A DNA stretch of 64,000 bases from Ruegeria sp. EL01 (lineage in GTDB: Bacteria; Pseudomonadota; Alphaproteobacteria; Rhodobacterales; Rhodobacteraceae). Below the pieces are notes generated by a model. The model ran no database searches. It was given only the letters and a program-made list of their open reading frames with translations, and was not told the DNA's origin. A program made the position numbers and the translations under genes. Below are positions 35,083-43,136 of the stretch, in pieces. The stretch lies in NCBI RefSeq assembly GCF_900313035.1, contig NZ_OMPS01000047.1, positions 23,951-87,950 of the forward strand, read 5' to 3'. Each line of letters opens with the position of its first letter. Within the stretch, counting starts at the first letter, position 1.

Positions 35083-35897
35083 TGGAAATGGACGGTTCTT
35101 TACAACTGGGAACGGGGGCGGCTGACGCCCCCTTCTACCTGGCTCAGGACGACGAATGCGACGTGTTCGCCGCCGCCTATACCAACAACTTGCCAGTCCT
35201 GCTGAAGGGGCCGACAGGTTGCGGCAAGACCCGCTTTGTCGCGCATATGGCCGCAAGCCTTGGACGGCCGCTTTACACAGTGGCCTGCCACGACGACCTT
35301 GCTGCTGCCGACCTGATCGGTCGCTATCTGCTGAAAGGCGGAGAAACAGTCTGGGTCGATGGCCCCTTAACCCGCGCGGTGCGCGAAGGCGCGATTTGCT
35401 ATCTCGATGAGGTGGTCGAGGCCCGCAAGGACGTCACCGTTGTTTTGCACCCGCTGACCGACGACCGGCGTATCCTGCCGATCGACCGCACCGGCGAAGA
35501 ACTTGAGGCCACGCCCGGCTTTATGTTGGTGGCCTCGTACAACCCCGGTTACCAGAATATCCTGAAAACCCTGAAACCCTCGACCCGGCAGCGGTTCATT
35601 TCGCTGGAATTCGACTTCCCATCACCCGAAATGGAGGCAGAAGTTGTCGCACAGGAAAGCGGGCTGGCTCTGGAACGTTGCAAACCGTTGGTTCGGCTGG
35701 CGGGAAAGCTGCGGGGCCTCAAAGGTCAGGATCTTGAGGAAGGCGTTTCCACCCGTCTGGTCGTCTATGCCGCCACGCTAATCGCACAGGGTATGTCCAC
35801 CGACCGCGCCATTCTTGCCGCCATGATCGAACCTCTGACCGATGACGAGGACATCAAACGCGGGCTCCTCGATCTTGTCACGGCTGTCTTTGGGTGA
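35082..35897 (+). CDS. norQ: NorQ, MoxR-type AAA ATPase
   Basis: 271 residues from the ATG at 35082, whose A is the last base of the norB stop (TGATG); another ATG is six bases on. Walker A KGPTGCGKTRF and Walker B ICYLDEVVEAR of the MoxR/CbbQ branch are present. NorQ works with NorD to insert the non-heme iron of NorB. Confidence 0.95.
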   Translation: MEMDGSLQLGTGAADAPFYLAQDDECDVFAAAYTNNLPVLLKGPTGCGKTRFVAHMAASLGRPLYTVACHDDLAAADLIGRYLLKGGETVWVDGPLTRAVREGAICYLDEVVEARKDVTVVLHPLTDDRRILPIDRTGEELEATPGFMLVASYNPGYQNILKTLKPSTRQRFISLEFDFPSPEMEAEVVAQESGLALERCKPLVRLAGKLRGLKGQDLEEGVSTRLVVYAATLIAQGMSTDRAILAAMIEPLTDDEDIKRGLLDLVTAVFG

Positions 35898-35906
35898 GGC
35901 CAACTG

Positions 35907-37829
35907 ATGGTTAAGATCGATTTTGAGCCATGGGAACCCGAAGAAACGATCGGGAAACTATGGCACACCCTTGCCAGCCGCCTCGATGCACCTGAGGTGC
36001 ATGTTGGAGCCGCGGTCGACCTTTCTGAGGTCGCGGGGCGGCTGGCAGTCCTCTTCCGAGGGCTTGGCGGTAGTCCGGGCGTTGAATTGCGCCCGGTCTC
36101 GCCCGAGGTTTCGCGTCACCGGCTGAGCTGGCGACGGCAGCTAGGGACCGAGGTCGAAATGATGCCACGCGCCTCGTTTGATGGCGAAGTATTGCGCCTG
36201 CCCGACAGTCTGGCTGTTTTTCCAGCACGTGAGGCCAATGGCGCATTGTATGTCTGGCTCGCAGCTGTCGCTGCCCACGCAGGAACTCGAATAGCTGAAG
36301 AAGACCCCCTGCGCGCCGATCTACACGCTTTGACATCTGCACAAGCAATGGTCGAGGCCACGCTGGAAGATGCCCCCGGCCTGCGCCCGCTTTATACAGA
36401 GCTTTGCAAAGGTGTGCTGCACCAGCGCGATATCCCGAACCTGCCATCCGCCGAGGCCGCTGTTGAAGATCTGATCCGCCACATGCTGGGAGATCCTCAA
36501 TCCCTGTCTGCGAAAGGCGCGCAGCTATTGACGCTGGACGACGATCTAACCGCGCCGCGCGGGTACCAGCATTTCCGCCCGGTCCCTTTGTGGCCCGACC
36601 TGCGTGCTGTTGGGTTTTCCGAACATAACGAAGTTGAAAATCCTGACACCGACGGCCCTCCCGAGGAATCCGGCGAGAAAACTCACCGCGCCCGCCGCCG
36701 CAAATCCGATCAGGCCTCGCGCAGCGACAGTTTCATCCTGCACAAGTTTGAAGCTATCCTCAGCTGGGCCGAGTTCCTGAACATCAACCGCCGCATTGAT
36801 GACGATGATCCCGACAATGCCAAAAAGGCAGCCGACGATCAGGAAGAGATCGGCCTTGGGCAAATCTCCAAAGCGCCGCCCACCAAGCTGAAGCTGCACC
36901 TCGATCTGGCACCCGAGGATGTGAATCGCGAGCGCTTGTCTGGCCGTATTCTCTATCCCGAATGGGACGTGCGCACCGGGCGGTATCTGCCTGATCACGT
37001 CAACGTTCTGCTGTCAGATGCTGATATCCGCGAGGATGCCGCCGAATTCGGCAAAGACCCCGCCACCGCCCGCCGCATCCGCGCCGTGAAACGCCAGTTC
37101 GAAGCTCTTCGCCCAGGCCGTGTAATGACCCGAGGCCATCTGGACGGCGATCAGTTGGACATCGAAACTGCCGTGCGTAGTGCCGTGGATCGACAAACCA
37201 GCGGTGAAGGAAACGAGCGCATTTGGATGCAATCCCGCCCCGAAGCCCGCGATCTGGCGGTATCGATCTTGCTGGATGTCAGCCGCTCCACAGAAAGCGC
37301 CGTCACAGGCCGCGCGGTGATTGACATTGAACGCGAGGCGTTGGCAGCGCTGGCCTGGGGCCTGAACGCCTGCGGCGACGACTTCGCCATCCACGCCTTC
37401 AGTTCGCTGAAACGTCAGCGCGTCTACGTCCAGCGCTGCAAACGCTTTGACGAACCGATGGGCCCGATCATTGAACAGCGCATCGCATCGCTACGGCCCG
37501 GTCACTACACACGTCTTGGCGCAGCGATCCGCCATTGCTCGGCTGATCTGGCCGAACAATCCCGCAGACGCCGCCTTTTGCTGGTGATCACCGACGGCAA
37601 ACCCAACGATCTGGACCACTACGAGGGTCGCCACGGTATCGAGGACACCTGTATGGCCGTGCGTGAAGCGCGTCGCGCCCGACAATCCGTGTTTGGCGTG
37701 ACCATCGACAAAACCGGCAAAAGCTGGTTCCCACGCATGTTCGGGCAAGGCGGGTTCGCCGTCATCCCCGACCCCCAGCGCCTGACGATGGCCCTGCCGC
37801 AAATCTACCGCCAACTGGTCGGCGCATGA
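35907..37829 (+). CDS. norD: NorD, VWA-domain activator of nitric oxide reductase
   Basis: 640 residues. The C-terminal third is a von Willebrand A domain with MIDAS motif LDVSRSTES and later VITDGKPNDLDHYEGR. The N-terminal part is helical, with an acidic, basic-rich middle (about 245-275). NorD pairs with the NorQ ATPase in NorB maturation. It overlaps norE by 4 bp. Confidence 0.95.
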   Translation: MVKIDFEPWEPEETIGKLWHTLASRLDAPEVHVGAAVDLSEVAGRLAVLFRGLGGSPGVELRPVSPEVSRHRLSWRRQLGTEVEMMPRASFDGEVLRLPDSLAVFPAREANGALYVWLAAVAAHAGTRIAEEDPLRADLHALTSAQAMVEATLEDAPGLRPLYTELCKGVLHQRDIPNLPSAEAAVEDLIRHMLGDPQSLSAKGAQLLTLDDDLTAPRGYQHFRPVPLWPDLRAVGFSEHNEVENPDTDGPPEESGEKTHRARRRKSDQASRSDSFILHKFEAILSWAEFLNINRRIDDDDPDNAKKAADDQEEIGLGQISKAPPTKLKLHLDLAPEDVNRERLSGRILYPEWDVRTGRYLPDHVNVLLSDADIREDAAEFGKDPATARRIRAVKRQFEALRPGRVMTRGHLDGDQLDIETAVRSAVDRQTSGEGNERIWMQSRPEARDLAVSILLDVSRSTESAVTGRAVIDIEREALAALAWGLNACGDDFAIHAFSSLKRQRVYVQRCKRFDEPMGPIIEQRIASLRPGHYTRLGAAIRHCSADLAEQSRRRRLLLVITDGKPNDLDHYEGRHGIEDTCMAVREARRARQSVFGVTIDKTGKSWFPRMFGQGGFAVIPDPQRLTMALPQIYRQLVGA

Positions 37830-38374
37830 GCGACGCATCCCTCATCGACGAGCTGCCGGGCGAGTTGCTGATGTGGGTGCTCATCATCTCGGAACTGCTG
37901 GTATTTGGCGCTGGACTTGTCGCCTTCATGAGCGTCCGCCTGACCGACCCGGTTGGCTTTGCCGAGGCGCAGTCACATCTGTATCGCACCGGTGCCGCCC
38001 TGAACACGGCGGTTCTGGTTACATCCGGATACCTTGCAGCGCAGGCGCTTCACTGGCGTCTTGCCGCCCAGCGCCGTGCAGCGCGCTTGGCCCTGATAGG
38101 CGCGTCCGCGCTGGGTATCGTGTTCCTGATCATCAAGGGCACGGAATACGCAGGCAAAGCGGCGCAGGGCATCACCTTCGAGACCCACCCGTTTTTCATG
38201 TTCTACTATCTGCTGACGGGGTTTCACGCCGCCCACGTGCTGGCAGGTGTTGGTATCCTGTTGTTGGTGGCATGGCGAGATGATCCCCGCAACATCGAGG
38301 CGGGCGCGCAATTCTGGCACATGGTCGATCTGGTCTGGATCATGTTGTTTCCCGTGATCTACCTGTTGGGATAA
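37826..38374 (+). CDS. norE: NorE, cytochrome oxidase subunit III-like protein
   Basis: 182 residues with five hydrophobic helices of the heme-copper oxidase subunit III family (for example WVLIISELLVFGAGLVAFM and FHAAHVLAGVGILLLVAW). It supports NO reductase activity. ATGA overlap with norD shows operon membership. Confidence 0.93.
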   Translation: MSDASLIDELPGELLMWVLIISELLVFGAGLVAFMSVRLTDPVGFAEAQSHLYRTGAALNTAVLVTSGYLAAQALHWRLAAQRRAARLALIGASALGIVFLIIKGTEYAGKAAQGITFETHPFFMFYYLLTGFHAAHVLAGVGILLLVAWRDDPRNIEAGAQFWHMVDLVWIMLFPVIYLLG

Positions 38375-38379
38375 GAGCG

Positions 38380-38667
38380 ATGCCCACAGCTTCATCTTTT
38401 CAAAAATACTCCCGCCGGAGGCACCCTAACCCCCTCACTTGCACCTGGTTCACTCTATTGACGCTGAGTTTTGTCACAGCTCTGCTAACAAAGGCGCCCG
38501 TAATGCCAGAGATTGCAGCAGGGGGTATTCTGTTACTTGCTTTGATCAAAGCGCGCGTGATCCTCGCGCGCTACCTCGACCTTAGCCAAAGCCCGGCCTG
38601 GTTGCGTGGGTTCACTATCGTTCTGACCGGATTTTCGATATTGATCTTCGCCCTCTATCTGATTTGA
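38380..38667 (+). CDS. norF: NorF-like small membrane protein
   Basis: 95 residues if it starts at 38380, six bases after norE. Three hydrophobic helices follow (FTLLTLSFVTALLT, IAAGGILLLALIKARVILA, FTIVLTGFSILIFALYLI), the cytochrome oxidase subunit IV-like pattern of NorF. The first 20 residues (MPTASSFQKYSRRRHPNPLT) are largely encoded by a dispersed repeat, so the ancestral N-terminus was probably different and the true start is unsure. Confidence 0.75.
   Translation: MPTASSFQKYSRRRHPNPLTCTWFTLLTLSFVTALLTKAPVMPEIAAGGILLLALIKARVILARYLDLSQSPAWLRGFTIVLTGFSILIFALYLI
38390..38424 (-). repeat. Dispersed repeat copy 2 (in norF 5' end)
   Basis: On the minus strand it reads GCCTCCGGCGGGAGTATTTT then TGAAAAGATGAAG. 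It matches the copy at the nirN start but lies in the opposite orientation relative to its host gene. It is read through as FQKYSRRRHP in norF. Confidence 0.7.
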
Positions 38668-38724
38668 TCGAAGAAAAAGCGACCTCCGTGCGGTGACAAT
38701 TTTTCAAGCGAGGGGCGCATTTGA

Positions 38725-39948
38725 TTATTGTGCCGCCATCGGCATCCTTGCGATCTGACACCGCTGCCAAAGAACCGACAAAGCACCGACCAGATGGTCG
38801 ATATCTTCATCCGTATGAACCGGAGAAGGCGTGATCCGCAGACGTTCGGTGCCCTTTGGAACGGTCGGGTAGTTGATCGGCTGGATGTAGATGCCGAATT
38901 CCTCCAACAGCGTGTCCGAGATGAATTTGCACTTAACCGGATCGCCAACCATCACCGGAATGATGTGGCTGGGATTGGGCAGATGCGGAATGCCTTCTGT
39001 ATCCAACCGGGCGCGAACCTGTGCCACGCGGGCCTTTTGCAGGTCGCGTTCACAATTTGACCGTTTCAGATGCTGGATCGAAGCCGCGGCACCTGCCGCA
39101 ATCGAAGGAGGCAAAGCCGTGGTGAAGATAAACCCGCTGGCAAAGCTACGCACGAAATCACACAATGTCGCCGATGCCGCAATATAGCCGCCGACGACGC
39201 CAAACGCCTTGCCCAGTGTGCCTTCGATCACTGTCAGACGATCCATCAGGCCTTCGCGTTCGGCGATACCGCCGCCGCGCGGACCATAAAGTCCAACGGC
39301 ATGGACCTCATCCAGATATGTCATGGCACCGTATTTATCGGCCAGATCACAGATCTCTTTGATGGGGGCGATGTCGCCATCCATCGAATAGACCGATTCA
39401 AATACGATCATCTTGGGCGCATCGGGGTCGGCTGCCGCCAGTTTTTCCTCGAGATCTTCCAGATCGTTATGCGCCCAGATCACCTTCTGCGCGCGCGAAT
39501 GGCGAATGCCTTCGATCATCGACGCGTGGTTCAGAGCATCCGAGAACACGATCAAACCGGGGATTTTGGCCGCCAGCGTTCCCAGCGCAGCCCAGTTCGA
39601 TACATAGCCCGAGGTAAACAGCAGTGCAGCTTCTTTACCGTGCAGATCCGCAAGCTCGGCTTCCAACAGGACGTGATCATGTGTCGTTCCGGAAATGTTG
39701 CGTGTGCCGCCTGCACCCGCGCCACAACGGTCCAGCGCGTCGTGCATTGCGCCAATGACCGCAGGATGCTGCCCCATGCCCAAGTAATCATTCGAACACC
39801 AGATCCGCACATCACGCTGCGTGGAACCATCGGTCTGCCGCGCGTTTGGGAAAGACCCGCAGCGCCGTTGCAGGTCGATGAAAACGCGGTAGTTTCCTTC
39901 GTCCCTCAGATCATCGAGGCTGTTGCTGAAAAATCGCTCGTAGTCCAT
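38725..39948 (-). CDS. hemA: 5-aminolevulinate synthase
   Basis: 407 residues of the alpha-oxoamine synthase family, with the full Shemin-pathway ALAS pattern: CSNDYLGMGQHP, GTRNISGTTHDH, YLDEVHAVGLYG and the PLP Lys in EGTLGKAFGVVGG. It condenses glycine and succinyl-CoA to 5-aminolevulinate. It converges on norF and is divergent from the Dnr-type regulator; an NNR-type box lies about 68 bp upstream, so this copy is probably induced with denitrification to feed heme c and d1 synthesis. Confidence 0.96.
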   Translation of the reverse strand: MDYERFFSNSLDDLRDEGNYRVFIDLQRRCGSFPNARQTDGSTQRDVRIWCSNDYLGMGQHPAVIGAMHDALDRCGAGAGGTRNISGTTHDHVLLEAELADLHGKEAALLFTSGYVSNWAALGTLAAKIPGLIVFSDALNHASMIEGIRHSRAQKVIWAHNDLEDLEEKLAAADPDAPKMIVFESVYSMDGDIAPIKEICDLADKYGAMTYLDEVHAVGLYGPRGGGIAEREGLMDRLTVIEGTLGKAFGVVGGYIAASATLCDFVRSFASGFIFTTALPPSIAAGAAASIQHLKRSNCERDLQKARVAQVRARLDTEGIPHLPNPSHIIPVMVGDPVKCKFISDTLLEEFGIYIQPINYPTVPKGTERLRITPSPVHTDEDIDHLVGALSVLWQRCQIARMPMAAQ

Positions 39949-40009
39949 CTCGCTTGCTCCCGGGAATACTGGCTTTTTACGAGACTAGGCCCGCAGCGCC
40001 TCCGGCGAC

Positions 40010-40023
40010 ATGACAATTGTCAA
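40010..40023. promoter_or_regulatory. NNR-type box between hemA and dnr
   Basis: The plus strand reads ATGACAATTGTCAA, containing the 12-bp palindrome TGACAATTGTCA. Read toward hemA it is TTGACAATTGTCAT. The centre is about 68 bp before the hemA start and about 113 bp before the regulator start, so hemA is the better target; autoregulation is possible. Confidence 0.7.
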
Positions 40024-40129
40024 GTTCGGGCAACGGAAAAAGACGGGTGCGCCGGATACCGGTTTCAGATAGCCTGCGGAGGAGGGATGTACCGGTCAGA
40101 CCACCGACCAGGGAAAAGGGGGACCCTTC

Positions 40130-40861
40130 GTGGCGTATGAAGCACAAAAAGCGATCGCTCGACAGTCGCTTTTGCTCAAAAGCTTACCGGAACACCATAT
40201 CGACACGTTGCTGAGCCATGCGATCTGGCGGGAATATGACCGGGGTGAGACGATCTTTCTTCAGGAAGAAGAGGCCAAGGCCATTCATGTCGTGCTGGCG
40301 GGGTGGGTCAAATTGTTCCGCATGTCACCATCCGGTGCCGAGGCTGTGGTCAGCGTCTTTACCCGTGGTGAAAGCTTTGGTGAGGCCGTTGCATTGCGCA
40401 ATGTCCCCTACCCTGTGTCTGCCGAAGCTGTGTCCGCATGCGAAGTCATGCATCTGCCCAGCCCGGTTCTGCTGTCGTTGATGCGCGAGGACGCGGAAAT
40501 CGGCGTTTCTATTCTGGCGGCCACATTTACCCATTTGCATTCTCTGGTATCTCAGCTTGAACAACTGAAGGCGCAGACCGGCGCACAAAGGGTGGCCGAG
40601 TTTCTGTTGAACCTGTGCGACAGTGACACCGGGGATTGTGACGTTGAGCTGCCATATGACAAACTGCTGATTGCCGGACGTCTGGGCATGAAACCAGAGA
40701 GCCTGAGCCGCGCGTTCTCGCGGTTGAAATCCGTTGGTGTGAAGATCAACCGAAACCATGCAGAGATTGCCAACATCGAAACACTGCGGGACTACGCCGA
40801 AAGCGATCATCAGAGAGGCAGCCTGGGAGGCATCGCTACCGTTCCGCGCGGCGGGAACTGA
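40130..40861 (+). CDS. dnr: Dnr-type Crp/Fnr family regulator
   Basis: 243 residues from a GTG at 40130 with an AAGGGGG site upstream. A cyclic-nucleotide-binding fold (EYDRGETIFLQEEEAKAIHV) is followed by a long dimer helix and a helix-turn-helix whose recognition part GMKPESLSRAFSRL has the E-x-x-S-R residues that read TTGA half sites. There are no N-terminal Fe-S cysteines as in FNR, which fits the NO-sensing Dnr/NNR class. It likely controls the boxes found before nosC, nirS, nnrS, norC and hemA. Exact subgroup (Dnr, NnrR or another) not settled. Confidence 0.88.
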   Translation: MAYEAQKAIARQSLLLKSLPEHHIDTLLSHAIWREYDRGETIFLQEEEAKAIHVVLAGWVKLFRMSPSGAEAVVSVFTRGESFGEAVALRNVPYPVSAEAVSACEVMHLPSPVLLSLMREDAEIGVSILAATFTHLHSLVSQLEQLKAQTGAQRVAEFLLNLCDSDTGDCDVELPYDKLLIAGRLGMKPESLSRAFSRLKSVGVKINRNHAEIANIETLRDYAESDHQRGSLGGIATVPRGGN

Positions 40862-40927
40862 TCTTATAGGATCTTCGTATGCCCTCCCGCGTTCACTGCA
40901 CTCGCGCCGCTGGGGCCCATAAGGGTT

Positions 40928-41638
40928 TCAAAGCTGCAGGTCTTTCCCCAAACCGTCTGTCGCGTCCTTCAGGAAACCTTGCGCGGCAGTTGCTGCGTCA
41001 GTGATGTGGCTCTCAACGGCGTGACGGGCGGCATCCGGATCGCGACTGAGGATTGCATCGTGGATTGCCGTCAGTTGTGTCAGCCCCTTGCCATCGCGAC
41101 TGCGGGTCGAAAGCGTCAAGGCGCGTAGGCGACTGATCCGACCGTTGAGGCGCTGTACGATTTCCCAGGCTACGCTATGTTCCGCCTCTTGGAAAATAAG
41201 CTCGTAAAACCGGGTCGTGGCCTGCAACAGATTGGCCCATTCGGTGTCGCCCATTGCCGTCTTCAAGACGGTCAGGGCGCGGCTGAGTTCGGGCCCAAAA
41301 TCCGGCCCATGCCGTTGCGCACAGGCCGCTGCTGCAGCGCCTTCAAGCAGCAAGCGCACATCGTAGATCTGCCTGGCCTGAGCCCAATCCAGGGTCGAAA
41401 CAACAGGACCACGATTGGGAAGGATTTCCACCAGGCCTTCGGCTTCCAGAAAACGAATTGTCTCGCGGATCACCGTCCGACTGACGCCAAGCTGATCACA
41501 CAGCGGTCGCTCGACAAGTCGCTGACCGGGGGCGAAACGTCCATCAACGATCGCTTCACGCAATCTGTCTTGCACAATATCACGCAAGGTTTGCGGGGCT
41601 TTGTCGATTTTTTGCAAGGGGGCGTCTGAAGATTTCAT
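40928..41638 (-). CDS. GntR family (FCD-domain) transcription regulator
   Basis: 236 residues from MKSSDAPLQKIDKAP (ATG at 41638); an ATG at 41692 is possible but abuts the operator and has no ribosome site. The longest open frame reaches 42067 and is artefactual because it covers the divergent gene. A winged helix (LCDQLGVSRTVIRETIRFLEAEGLV) and an all-helical FCD effector domain are visible. It is divergent from the DUF1185 operon and a 14-bp palindrome lies between them, so it probably represses that operon and responds to its substrate. Confidence 0.85.
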   Translation of the reverse strand: MKSSDAPLQKIDKAPQTLRDIVQDRLREAIVDGRFAPGQRLVERPLCDQLGVSRTVIRETIRFLEAEGLVEILPNRGPVVSTLDWAQARQIYDVRLLLEGAAAAACAQRHGPDFGPELSRALTVLKTAMGDTEWANLLQATTRFYELIFQEAEHSVAWEIVQRLNGRISRLRALTLSTRSRDGKGLTQLTAIHDAILSRDPDAARHAVESHITDAATAAQGFLKDATDGLGKDLQL

Positions 41639-41694
41639 CAGGGATTTCGTATCCGCGTTGGGTTCTGGGGACAAGTAAGATTGACCTATCATAG

Positions 41695-41708
41695 TATGGT
41701 ATACCATA
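41695..41708. promoter_or_regulatory. GntR operator palindrome
   Basis: TATGGTATACCATA is a perfect 14-bp palindrome of the TGGTATACCA kind bound by FCD-type GntR regulators. It sits between the divergent GntR gene and the DUF1185 gene (ATG at 41744). Confidence 0.65.
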
Positions 41709-41743
41709 TTAGCAATCGAATCACACCACCGAAGGAACACAAA

Positions 41744-42346
41744 ATGCCCGCTGAGGTTCGCAAAACGCTTCTGTATGAAGAAAACACGCTGATCGAAGGC
41801 GGCAAGGTGGCTGAAAAACCGCTGAAGCTGATTGCAGCAATGGCTGTCATTCGTAACCCATGGGCCGATGCAGGATTTGTCGAAGACCTGTCCCCCGAGA
41901 TCCGCGAATGCGCTCCGGGATTGGGGCAGATGCTGACCGAAATGATTTTGGACGCCGCTGGCAACGGCGACAGTGTCGAAGCCTATGGTAAATCCGCAAT
42001 TGTTGGATTGAACGGTGAAGTCGAACATGCCTCGGCCCTGATCCACACTTTGCACTTTGGCAACCACTACCGGAACGCAGTCGGGGCCAAGTCTTATCTG
42101 TCGTTCTGCAACACGCGCGGTCCGGCCAATGCGCCGTTAATGATCCCGTTGATGGATAAAAACGATGGTGGGAGGCGATCCCACTACCTCACGATCCAGA
42201 CTTCGGTCGCGGACGCGCCGGCAGCAGATGAGATCCTGATTGCGCTTGGGGCCTCGATCGGTGGTCGCCCGCATCACAGGATCGGTGATCGATATCAGGA
42301 CCTCAAGGAATTGGGCCATGACGTTGACAACCCGGCAGCTGTCTGA
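41744..42346 (+). CDS. DUF1185 (amino acid synthesis family, PF06684) protein
   Basis: 200 residues from MPAEVRKTLLYEENTLIEGG with GAAGGA upstream. It matches the length and style of PF06684 proteins (for example LKLIAAMAVIRNPWADAGFV, EHASALIHTLHFGNHYR, and the C-terminal GASIGGRPHHRIGDRYQD). The family has a structural entry but no firmly established reaction that I know of. It leads a five-gene operon with a flavin monooxygenase and an aldehyde dehydrogenase and overlaps the next gene by 29 bp. No signal peptide. Confidence 0.82.
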   Translation: MPAEVRKTLLYEENTLIEGGKVAEKPLKLIAAMAVIRNPWADAGFVEDLSPEIRECAPGLGQMLTEMILDAAGNGDSVEAYGKSAIVGLNGEVEHASALIHTLHFGNHYRNAVGAKSYLSFCNTRGPANAPLMIPLMDKNDGGRRSHYLTIQTSVADAPAADEILIALGASIGGRPHHRIGDRYQDLKELGHDVDNPAAV

Positions 42347-43136
42347 GTCTGGAAACCACGTGACGTTCAGAGATCACGGCGCAGGTTCGCCCGTGGTCCT
42401 GCTGCATGGTGTAGGAATGCAATCAATCGCCTGGGAACCGCAGATCGCCTCACTGAGCCAAACCTGTCGCGTGATCGCCGTTGATATGCCGGGACATGGG
42501 GGCAGCGCGCCCTTGCCGAAGGGCAGCCAATTGCCCGATTTCGTCGCGTGGCTGCATGATGTTGTACAGACCTTGGACCTTGGTCCCGTCGCCGTCGCGG
42601 GGCATTCCATGGGGGCGTTGATCGCATTGGGGTTTGCAGTTGACCACCCAGATTTGACGTCCCATGTCGCCTTACTGAATGGCGTCCACCGCAGGGATGC
42701 TGCCGCCAGTGAGGCTGTGATCGCGCGAGCCGCAGATATCACTGCAGGCCGGTTTGATCTTGAAACCCCTCTTGCGCGATGGTTTGGCGACCAACCCTCA
42801 GAGGCGGCGGCACGAGCTAGGGTCGCGGAATGGCTCGGGTCCGTCGATCAGGATGGCTACGCCACAGCCTATGCCGCCTTTGCGCGCGGCGACGCAACCT
42901 ATGCAGACAGAATGGCGACGATAAAATGCCACCTGCTGGCGATAACAGGCGACGGTGATCCGAACTCGACCCCCGAGATGGCCAACGCCATGGCCGACGC
43001 CGTGGAAAATGGTCGCGCTGTGGTCATCAAGGGGCATCGCCATATGGTAAACCTGACCGCACCTGAGGCTGTGACGGCGCATCTTTTGGGCTGGCTCGAC
43101 CATAGCCAGCCCAATCTGCAAAGGAAGTTGCAATGA
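42318..43136 (+). CDS. Alpha/beta hydrolase
   Basis: 272 residues from MTLTTRQLSESG. Oxyanion region LLHGVGMQS, nucleophile elbow AGHSMGAL and catalytic His in KGHRHMVNL are clear; the acid Asp is probably in TGDGDPNS. Cytoplasmic. It may cleave an ester, amide or C-C bond formed by the downstream monooxygenase, as RutD-like and 3-oxoadipate lactonase-like relatives do. Its stop overlaps the next start by 4 bp. Confidence 0.88.
   Translation: MTLTTRQLSESGNHVTFRDHGAGSPVVLLHGVGMQSIAWEPQIASLSQTCRVIAVDMPGHGGSAPLPKGSQLPDFVAWLHDVVQTLDLGPVAVAGHSMGALIALGFAVDHPDLTSHVALLNGVHRRDAAASEAVIARAADITAGRFDLETPLARWFGDQPSEAAARARVAEWLGSVDQDGYATAYAAFARGDATYADRMATIKCHLLAITGDGDPNSTPEMANAMADAVENGRAVVIKGHRHMVNLTAPEAVTAHLLGWLDHSQPNLQRKLQ

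Noticed and set aside
38690..38705. TGACAATTTTTCAA near the ends of norF and hemA as an NNR box
   Set aside because: It lacks the N4 symmetric spacing and lies between convergent gene ends.
41639..42067. N-terminal extension of the GntR frame to 42067
   Set aside because: It would overlap the divergent DUF1185 gene and its promoter; the GntR fold begins near 41638.
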